A DNA stretch of 5,595 nucleotides from Dialister sp. UBA6422 (lineage in GTDB: Bacteria > Bacillota > Negativicutes > Veillonellales > Dialisteraceae): the NCBI GenBank assembly GCA_002439665.1, contig DJPC01000035.1:1057-6651 (forward strand), read 5' to 3'. The translations under genes and the position numbers were made by a program. Within the stretch, counting starts at the first letter, position 1; each line of letters opens with the position of its first letter. This document shows, piece by piece, positions 1-4,067 of the stretch. Under the pieces are notes generated by a model. That model was not told the DNA's origin, ran no database searches, and saw only the letters and a list, made by a program, of their open reading frames with translations.

Positions 1-26
1 GAGTCAGTCTGCAGACTGACTCTTTT
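1..26 (+). terminator. Rho-independent terminator of an upstream gene
   Basis: Bases 1-22 are a perfect palindrome. It folds as a 9-bp stem (GAGTCAGTC with GACTGACTC) around the loop TGCA, followed by TTTT at 23-26 and a second T-run after GGG. This is the usual form of an intrinsic terminator and would end a transcript entering from the left, whose gene is outside the window. In B. subtilis the gene before the SRP RNA is tadA, but nothing here shows which gene it is in this organism. The T-tract is short (4), so termination may be incomplete. Confidence 0.75.
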
Positions 27-118
27 GGGTTTTATATGCAAAGATATTCTGCAGAAATTATGCCTATTAAACAGAAGAATACATTATTTTAAGAACACGT
101 TTTTACAGGCAAAAACTC

Positions 119-147
119 TTGATAATTTTTCGTATTTACGCTATAAT
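119..147 (+). promoter_or_regulatory. Sigma-A promoter of the SRP RNA gene
   Basis: TTGATA (119-124) and a perfect TATAAT (142-147) are separated by exactly 17 bases, which is close to the sigma-70/sigma-A consensus. The predicted transcription start is about 153-155, roughly 20 bases before the recognisable SRP RNA core. No open reading frame with a ribosome binding site follows directly, which fits a stable-RNA promoter. Because it limits how far the RNA can extend 5', it also argues for a small SRP RNA without a 5' Alu domain. Confidence 0.75.
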
Positions 148-171
148 AACATAGCTAACTTAATAAAAGTA

Positions 172-290
172 CTGGTGCGTGGTAATCCGTTGGGGCTTGT
201 GCAATGGGAACCTATGAACCTTGTCAGGTCCGAGAGGAAGCAGCAATAAGTGGATCATTTCATGTGACACGGTGCATCCTGGAGGCTGTC
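172..290 (+). ncRNA. ffs: Signal recognition particle RNA (4.5S-type, small)
   Basis: This is the RNA of the signal recognition particle, which binds Ffh and helps target nascent membrane and secreted proteins to FtsY and SecYEG. The Ffh-binding apical hairpin is unmistakable: GTCAGGTCC (223-231), a GNRA tetraloop GAGA (232-235), then GGAAGCAGC (236-244), with the asymmetric internal loops typical of helix 8. Below it, CCTATGAACC (211-220) can pair back to GGATCAT (252-258), and CCGTTG (187-192) can pair with CAATGG (202-207) around the conserved region 5' of the apical domain. GGTGCGT (174-180) can form a wobble-rich helix with 272-278. No Alu-like 5' domain is visible. Both ends are approximate: the primary transcript probably starts near 154, and the 3' end could lie anywhere from about 290 to 372. 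In B. subtilis the equivalent gene (scr) also sits just before dnaX. Confidence 0.87.
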
Positions 291-324
291 ATAAATGAAA
301 GCTGTAAAGTCTTTTTTATTTCTT

Positions 325-372
325 AGAGTGTTCTTCCTATGACATGGACGATTTAGGAGACACTCTTTCTTC
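325..372 (+). terminator. Possible terminator or leader stem-loop after SRP RNA
   Basis: AGAGTGT (325-331) pairs perfectly with ACACTCT (360-366). The helix can continue after a small bulge, with TCCTA (335-339) pairing with TAGGA (354-358) around a 14-base loop. It is followed by TTTCTTC, a broken pyrimidine tract rather than a clean T-run. It could end the SRP RNA transcript, act as an RNA-processing site, or attenuate read-through into dnaX. A weaker T-run (312-317) further upstream has no good stem directly before it. Confidence 0.35.
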
Positions 373-389
373 ATAACTGGACGTGATTC

Positions 390-418
390 TTTACATAAAG
401 AACATCTCTTCATGTATT
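390..418 (+). promoter_or_regulatory. Candidate weak dnaX promoter
   Basis: TTTACA (390-395) and TGTATT (413-418) are 17 bases apart and match the sigma-A boxes at 5/6 and 4/6 positions. A start near 425 would give a short leader just including the dnaX ribosome binding site. A short inverted repeat, TTCTTT (387-392) with AAAGAA (397-402), overlaps the -35 box. The match is modest and such pairs occur by chance in AT-rich DNA; dnaX could equally be read through from the SRP RNA promoter. Confidence 0.25.
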
Positions 419-446
419 TCATCCGTTTGTACATCAATTGAATTTC

Positions 447-453
447 AAGGAGA
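447..453 (+). promoter_or_regulatory. Ribosome binding site fixing the dnaX start
   Basis: AAGGAGA lies 5 bases before ATG 459, with the GGAG core 6 bases from it, which is good Shine-Dalgarno spacing. The longer in-frame alternative is a TTG at 438, upstream of this site and with no purine-rich site of its own. ATG 459 also gives the MAYLALYRKWRP start that is typical of DnaX. Confidence 0.8.
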
Positions 454-458
454 AAATA

Positions 459-2417
459 ATGGCATATTTAGCTTTGTATCGAAAATGGAGACCTCGTACT
501 TTCGATGAAGTCGTAGGACAACGACATATTTCTATCCCTTTAAAGCGTGCCATCGAACAAGATCGATTGGCTCATGCCTATTTATTTTCCGGTCCTCGCG
601 GTACCGGCAAGACCAGTATGGCTAAGATTTTAGCAAAAGCGGTCAATTGTCTTCATCCAGAGGGAGTAAATCCTTGTAACACCTGTCAAAATTGCAAAGA
701 AATCACTGCAGGTTCTAGTATGGATGTATATGAAATCGATGCTGCTTCCAATCGAGGTATTGAAGAAATCCGTGCTTTAAAAGAATCCGTCCGTACACTT
801 CCTTCGACTTGCCGAAAAAAAGTATATATCATTGACGAAGTCCATATGCTGACCAAAGAAGCATTCAATGCACTGTTAAAGACCCTGGAAGAACCGCCGT
901 CTTATGTGCTTTTTATTTTAGCTACCACAGAGCCAGAAAAAATTCCTTTGACCATTCTATCCCGTTGTCAGCGGTATGAATTTCACAGAATCTCTGTAGA
1001 AGATATTAAAAAGCACTTGCTCCATATCGCCAAGGTCAGTCAGCTTCCTCTCACAGAAGACGCTGCCGATTTGATTGCTGTCCGTGCTGACGGCGGACTT
1101 CGTGATGCCTTATCTCTTTTGGATCAATGCTCTTCTGCTTCTGAATCGACTACTTTGGATGCTGCTGAAGTCTATGGGCTATTAGGACTTACGGGAAAAG
1201 ACCAGATTATTTCTCTTTCTCATCATATTTTCCAAAATGAAAGCAATGAGACTTTGCTATTGTTTTATGACATTCTGCAAAGCGGAAAAGAACCGGCTGC
1301 TATTTTACGGGATTTACTAGAGCACTTTAGAAATATCATGATTTGTAAAATCAATCCCTCTGCCCCAGAATTAACGGCCTACGGAAAAAATCTGTCCATC
1401 CTTCGCCAAGATGCTTCCCAATTATCAGAACCTTACCTAGATGCTTTATTCGGATATTTGCATCAAGCATTGAGCGAAACCAAGCGTAGCTCTTCTCCAC
1501 GTATGAGTGCTGAAATGGGTCTTCTTCATTTATGCCGAATCAAAGGCAGCCAAGCATTAGATAGTCTAGTAGAACGGGTCACCCAGTTAGAAGCAGAAAT
1601 TCAGAGTCTAAAAGAAGGACGCGGTCTTCTCGATAGAGTAACCGCTTCTAAACACTATACACCAACTTTCACACCGCCAGCAGTTCCCGTAGTCACTACG
1701 CCTAGTGCATCGACTCCTATGGCATCTCCCGTTTCACTTTCCAAAGATAGGTCTCCCGTGGAAGATACAGCTCTGACGGATATCCCCCCTATAGAAGAAA
1801 CACCTAGGAATCCTAGAGAAATAGCCGCTCCTATCAAGCCTACCCCCTCTCCTATCAGCCAAGATAAAAATAATGTAGGATCACCGCAAGAAGAAAGAGC
1901 TGCAGAAGAAGGCCCTGTCGAGGCGGACCTGATCCCACCAGAGAGCTATCCCAGTCTTTGGAAACAAGTCCTATCGTATTTTATGTCTATCCATCGCATT
2001 GATGTATTCACTTGCTTACAAAAATGCGTCTTGACCTACTGCACCCAAAAGCGAGCTATTATTTCCGCTCCGCAACCATTTTTAGTCTTAGCAGGAAATA
2101 ATAAGGCCTATCAAAAAGTAGCTTCCGAAGCGTTTGAAAAAGTCATTGGTTCTCCAGTCATGGTTCATGCGGTTTTAAAGGGAAGTGATGAAGAAGCCGA
2201 TGCTTTGACACTACTAAAAACATCGATAGCAAGCGGATCTACCAATAAATCCCAAAGAAAGGAAGCTTCTTCAAAGTCTGCCATTCCTAATCCGCCCCCA
2301 AGTGACGGATATAGACCTATACGGGCCGATCAAATTGCAGACTCTGATAAAAATGAGCCTTCTTTGAAAGAAGCCTTGAAAATCCTTCCAGACTGTGATA
2401 TATATGAAAAGGATTAA
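459..2417 (+). CDS. dnaX: DNA polymerase III subunit gamma/tau
   Basis: DnaX is the ATPase motor of the clamp loader, which opens and loads the beta clamp on primed DNA and, in its long form, ties the polymerase to the helicase. The protein is 652 residues. The N-terminal AAA+ domain has Walker A GPRGTGKTS (45-53), a zinc module with C64, C73, C76 and C79, Walker B VYIIDEVHML (122-131), a sensor-1 region LATTE (154-158), the arginine-finger motif SRC (168-170) and sensor 2 GLRDAL (213-218). The helical collar follows to about residue 365, then a short coiled-coil-like segment (about 367-386). A Pro/Ser/Thr-rich linker covers about 400-495, and a C-terminal globular tau-like region about 495-590 is followed by a polar tail. 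Length and domain order are normal for Bacillota. No convincing slippery site lies near the domain III/IV boundary, so one full-length product is expected. The gene is separated from ybaB by a structured 155-nt spacer with no clear terminator. Confidence 0.97.
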   Translation: MAYLALYRKWRPRTFDEVVGQRHISIPLKRAIEQDRLAHAYLFSGPRGTGKTSMAKILAKAVNCLHPEGVNPCNTCQNCKEITAGSSMDVYEIDAASNRGIEEIRALKESVRTLPSTCRKKVYIIDEVHMLTKEAFNALLKTLEEPPSYVLFILATTEPEKIPLTILSRCQRYEFHRISVEDIKKHLLHIAKVSQLPLTEDAADLIAVRADGGLRDALSLLDQCSSASESTTLDAAEVYGLLGLTGKDQIISLSHHIFQNESNETLLLFYDILQSGKEPAAILRDLLEHFRNIMICKINPSAPELTAYGKNLSILRQDASQLSEPYLDALFGYLHQALSETKRSSSPRMSAEMGLLHLCRIKGSQALDSLVERVTQLEAEIQSLKEGRGLLDRVTASKHYTPTFTPPAVPVVTTPSASTPMASPVSLSKDRSPVEDTALTDIPPIEETPRNPREIAAPIKPTPSPISQDKNNVGSPQEERAAEEGPVEADLIPPESYPSLWKQVLSYFMSIHRIDVFTCLQKCVLTYCTQKRAIISAPQPFLVLAGNNKAYQKVASEAFEKVIGSPVMVHAVLKGSDEEADALTLLKTSIASGSTNKSQRKEASSKSAIPNPPPSDGYRPIRADQIADSDKNEPSLKEALKILPDCDIYEKD

Positions 2418-2465
2418 TATATACACAAGTTTGATAGGATTTCTAATCATTTCATATGTCCATGG

Positions 2466-2494
2466 TGTAAAAAAAGAAAAATGAATGTGATAAT
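2466..2494 (+). promoter_or_regulatory. Candidate extended -10 promoter for ybaB-recR
   Basis: TGTGATAAT (2486-2494) is an extended -10 element (TG, one base, then GATAAT, which matches TATAAT at 5 of 6). At 17-bp spacing the -35 region TGTAAA (2466-2471) matches poorly, at 3 of 6, which is tolerated in extended -10 promoters. A start near 2501 would place the stem-loop 2514-2540 in the 5' leader of ybaB. This is sequence similarity only. Confidence 0.3.
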
Positions 2495-2513
2495 CCATGA
2501 GACAGTAAAGGAA

Positions 2514-2540
2514 TTCTTTTCTCTCCATCAGAGAAAAGAA
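2514..2540. repeat. Perfect 11-bp stem-loop before ybaB
   Basis: TTCTTTTCTCT (2514-2524) and AGAGAAAAGAA (2530-2540) form a perfect 11-bp hairpin with the 5-base loop CCATC. It is followed by AAACAAAC, not by a T-run, and no T-run lies on the other strand either, so it is not a standard intrinsic terminator. It ends about 20 bases before the ybaB ribosome binding site and may stabilise the mRNA 5' end, be a processing site, or modulate translation. Confidence 0.7.
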
Positions 2541-2572
2541 AAACAAACTTGTATCATTAAGGAGGAATTATT

Positions 2573-2899
2573 ATGTTTGGAAATAAAGCACAGATGCAGA
2601 ACATGCTCAAAAAAGCTCGTAAAATGCAGGAAGACCTGCAGAAAAAACAGGAAGAATTAAAACAGCAAACCGTAGATGTATCCGTAGGTGGCGGTGCTGT
2701 ATCTCTCACACTGAATGGCGATAAACAAGTGGTATCTTTGAAAATCGCTAAAGATGCTATTGATCCAGAAGATCCGGAAATGCTGGAAGACCTCATCACC
2801 ACAGCTTTCAATGAAGCCAGCAAGAAAGCCGATGAAATGGTACAGAAAGGCATGAGCGAAGTCACCGGCGGCCTGGGTCTTCCTGGCGGCATGTTCTAA
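2573..2899 (+). CDS. ybaB: YbaB/EbfC family nucleoid-associated protein
   Basis: Members of this family are small dimeric DNA-binding proteins in the cytoplasm, considered nucleoid-associated; their gene is found next to dnaX and recR in many bacteria. The 108-residue product has the family layout: an N-terminal methionine- and lysine-rich helix (about 5-35, MQNMLKKARKMQEDLQKKQ), a central beta region (33-60) with VSVGGGAVSLTLNGD, and a C-terminal helix (about 67-95) containing LEDLITTAFNEASKKADE. A Gly-rich tail ends LPGGMF. The length is typical. A strong ribosome binding site, AAGGAGGA, ends 6-7 bases before the ATG. The stop codon TAA shares its last base with the recR ATG, so the two genes are almost certainly co-transcribed and probably translationally coupled. 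The B. subtilis counterpart is yaaK. The precise cellular role of this family is still poorly defined. Confidence 0.95.
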   Translation: MFGNKAQMQNMLKKARKMQEDLQKKQEELKQQTVDVSVGGGAVSLTLNGDKQVVSLKIAKDAIDPEDPEMLEDLITTAFNEASKKADEMVQKGMSEVTGGLGLPGGMF

Positions 2900-3489
2900 T
2901 GAATACAGAACTGGAACAAGTGGCTGAGCAATTTCAAAAGCTACCAGGTATTGGCGTCAAAAGTGCTCGGCGCTTGGCCTATTTCATGCTAGAACGTCCA
3001 GAAAGTGAAGTGAAAGACTTCCTTTCTGCCATAGAAACAGCACGAAAGAAAGTCTGCTATTGCTCCATTTGCTGCAATCTAGCCACAAAAGATCCTTGTG
3101 ATATCTGTAGTGATTCCAAAAGAGACCATTCCATCATTTGTGTGGTAGAGCAGCCCCAAGACGTAATTGCTATGGAACAAAGCCATGAATATCATGGACT
3201 ATACCATGTACTCCACGGTGCTTTATCTCCTCTGGATGGCATCGGACCTGAGCAGCTTAAAATCAAAGAATTGCTCCATCGCCTGGAAGATGAAAAAGTC
3301 AAAGAAGTCATTCTAGCAACTGACCCTGATACAGAAGGCGAAGCTACAGCTTACTACCTGTCTCGTTTGATTAAACCCGCAGGTATCAAAGTCACTCGCA
3401 TCGGTAGGGGGATTCCGGCCGGTGGTGATATCGGGTATGTGGATGGTATGACCTTAGCAGGTGCTGTAGAAAATCGAAAAGAATTATAG
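2899..3489 (+). CDS. recR: Recombination mediator protein RecR
   Basis: RecR acts with RecO (and RecF) to load RecA on SSB-coated single-stranded DNA at gaps during recombinational repair. The 196-residue product is of normal length. Visible parts are an N-terminal helix-hairpin-helix (about 11-30, LPGIGVKSARRLAYFML), a four-cysteine zinc module C55-x2-C58-x8-C67-x2-C70, a Toprim domain (about 78-170) with the acidic residue in VVE (E84) and the TDPDTEGEAT segment (141-150), and the C-terminal Walker-B-like GIPAGGDIGYVD stretch (171-182). The segment commonly reads NP-x2-EGEAT in well-known RecR proteins, so the DPD form is a variant with a true DxD. Two extra cysteines (C53, C59) flank the zinc ligands. 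The ATG overlaps the ybaB stop by one base (TAATG), with only a weak purine stretch in front, which suggests translational coupling. Confidence 0.97.
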   Translation: MNTELEQVAEQFQKLPGIGVKSARRLAYFMLERPESEVKDFLSAIETARKKVCYCSICCNLATKDPCDICSDSKRDHSIICVVEQPQDVIAMEQSHEYHGLYHVLHGALSPLDGIGPEQLKIKELLHRLEDEKVKEVILATDPDTEGEATAYYLSRLIKPAGIKVTRIGRGIPAGGDIGYVDGMTLAGAVENRKEL

Positions 3490-3501
3490 TCTCACTCTCA
3501 G

Positions 3502-3540
3502 TAGCGGTTAGCAGTCTTTCTGTTAACCGCTATATGTTCA
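3502..3540 (+). terminator. Stem-loop between recR and bofA, possible terminator
   Basis: TAGCGGTTA (3502-3510) pairs perfectly with TAACCGCTA (3524-3532). Three further pairs (one G-U) extend the stem to 12 bp around a 7-base loop, GTCTTTC. It begins 12 bases after the recR stop. The sequence that follows (TATGTTCATT) is only moderately T-rich, so it may be a partial terminator or an mRNA 3' stabiliser that lowers read-through from recR into bofA. The stem itself is clear; its function is inferred. Confidence 0.5.
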
Positions 3541-3561
3541 TTATAGATAGGAGGAAATATC

Positions 3562-3816
3562 ATGTTAGAAGCGTTAGGCGGACTGGGTGCCTATGGTATC
3601 ACCAGTGTCATCTTGATTGTCATTGCTTTTCTTTGTTTTGCTTCCATGGTAAAAAAACTGATTGGAAATATCATCATGGGCGGTGTCCTATTTTGGCTCC
3701 TCAATACCCTAGGAATCACCCATATGGTCTGGAATACAGTAAATGGTATCGTGGTCGCTCTTTTTGGCGTTCCAGGTACTATCATCCTAGCAATCATCAA
3801 TTGGGCTGGAAAATAA
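3562..3816 (+). CDS. bofA: BofA-family integral membrane protein
   Basis: The 84-residue product is very hydrophobic, with likely membrane segments at about 12-29 and 33-52 and a third hydrophobic stretch at about 59-81. The C-terminal part carries the BofA-like pattern of Asn, a hydrophobic run, then GVPG (69-72) and another hydrophobic run. In B. subtilis, BofA holds the protease SpoIVFB inactive in the outer forespore membrane, delaying pro-sigma-K processing; homologues also occur in bacteria not known to sporulate, where their role is unclear. The assignment rests on hydropathy, size, the GVPG region and position after recR, exactly where bofA lies in B. subtilis (there with yaaL between them). 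A strong ribosome binding site, AGGAGG (3549-3554), sits 7 bases before the ATG. A stem-loop lies upstream and a strong terminator downstream. Whether it controls sporulation here cannot be told from the window. Confidence 0.83.
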   Translation: MLEALGGLGAYGITSVILIVIAFLCFASMVKKLIGNIIMGGVLFWLLNTLGITHMVWNTVNGIVVALFGVPGTIILAIINWAGK

Positions 3817-3823
3817 GTGGTAA

Positions 3824-3874
3824 GTGATACATTGTTTGCTATTAGTTGTTAAGAACTAAATGACCAATAATCAC
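3824..3874. repeat. Long imperfect stem-loop downstream of bofA
   Basis: GTGAT (3824-3828) pairs with ATCAC (3870-3874), ATTG (3831-3834) with CAAT (3865-3868), and at the tip TTAGTT (3842-3847) with AACTAA (3854-3859), giving one long interrupted hairpin that starts 7 bases after the bofA stop. There is no T-run on either side. It could protect the bofA mRNA 3' end or be a degraded repeat. The short pairings in AT-rich DNA make it only moderately convincing. Confidence 0.35.
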
Positions 3875-3900
3875 CGATTCTCTGATTTCATAGGCATATA

Positions 3901-3944
3901 AAAACAGGATGCATGAATCATATCAATCATGCATCCTGTTTTTT
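3901..3944. terminator. Strong bidirectional terminator between convergent genes
   Basis: AAAACAGGATGCATGA (3901-3916) is perfectly complementary to TCATGCATCCTGTTTT (3927-3942), a 16-bp stem around a 10-base loop. On the plus strand it runs into six Ts (3939-3944), ending the recR/bofA unit. On the minus strand the A-run at its left edge becomes a five-T tract, so it can also end the ABC-F transcript arriving from the right. It is the best intrinsic terminator in the window and the only good candidate for the minus-strand gene, 124 bases past that gene's stop. Confidence 0.92.
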
Positions 3945-3954
3945 GTATTGCCCT

Positions 3955-4014
3955 ATATAGCATCTGATCAATCATTCCTACGCCTGATATATGCTAGATC
4001 AATGACAGATCATT
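3955..4014. other. Untranslated convergent region with weak hairpins
   Basis: No credible gene is present between the terminator and the ABC-F stop. TAGCAT (3958-3963) pairs with ATGCTA (3991-3996), with ATCA (3967-3970) and TGAT (3985-3988) inside it. AATGA (4001-4005) pairs with TCATT (4010-4014) around CAGA. GATCAAT occurs twice (3966-3972 and 3997-4003). These lie in the 3' untranslated region of the minus-strand gene. None has a T-run, and each is short enough to be chance. Confidence 0.3.
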
Positions 4015-4067
4015 CTATAAATGGTAAAACCAAAAGAGGAATTAATGGCTATCTCCTTCCATGGAGA

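Larger units (their letters stand above)
2425..2552. repeat. Long-range inverted repeat framing the dnaX-ybaB spacer
   Basis: ACAAGTTTG (2425-2433), 8 bases after the dnaX stop, is perfectly complementary to CAAACTTGT (2544-2552), just before the ybaB ribosome binding site. The two arms enclose nearly the entire spacer, including a second perfect inverted repeat (2514-2540). In RNA this could form a closed multi-branched domain whose base lies next to the ybaB Shine-Dalgarno sequence. It could also be a decayed small mobile repeat (MITE-like), although no clear target-site duplication flanks the arms. A 9-bp match over 128 bases may be chance. Confidence 0.45.

Noticed and set aside
25..249. 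Plus-strand 74-codon open frame over the SRP RNA
   Set aside because: It runs into the conserved SRP RNA core, has no ribosome binding site and shows no protein-like features.
255..437. Minus-strand 60-codon open frame in the dnaX leader
   Set aside because: No ribosome binding site, implausible composition, and it overlaps the SRP RNA 3' part and the dnaX leader.
438..458. Alternative upstream TTG start for dnaX adding seven residues
   Set aside because: The Shine-Dalgarno sequence (447-453) lies downstream of this TTG and is well placed for ATG 459, which gives the conserved DnaX N-terminus.
815..821. A-AAA-AAA slippery heptamer in dnaX as a tau/gamma frameshift site
   Set aside because: It lies at codons 119-121, before Walker B; a -1 shift meets a TGA at 833-835 and would yield only a non-functional fragment, unlike the E. 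coli site after domain III.
1385..1391. A-AAA-AAT run in dnaX as a frameshift site
   Set aside because: The A-site codon AAT re-pairs poorly in the -1 frame, and no stem-loop or internal Shine-Dalgarno was evident beside it.
2557..2892. Minus-strand 111-codon open frame opposite ybaB
   Set aside because: It is antisense to the well-conserved YbaB coding sequence and has a low-complexity Ser/Cys/Pro composition.
3534..3827. 97-codon open frame overlapping bofA in another plus frame
   Set aside because: The overlapping 3562-3816 frame has the strong ribosome binding site and a coherent membrane protein; the other frame is rich in Cys, His, Arg and Tyr as expected of a shadow.
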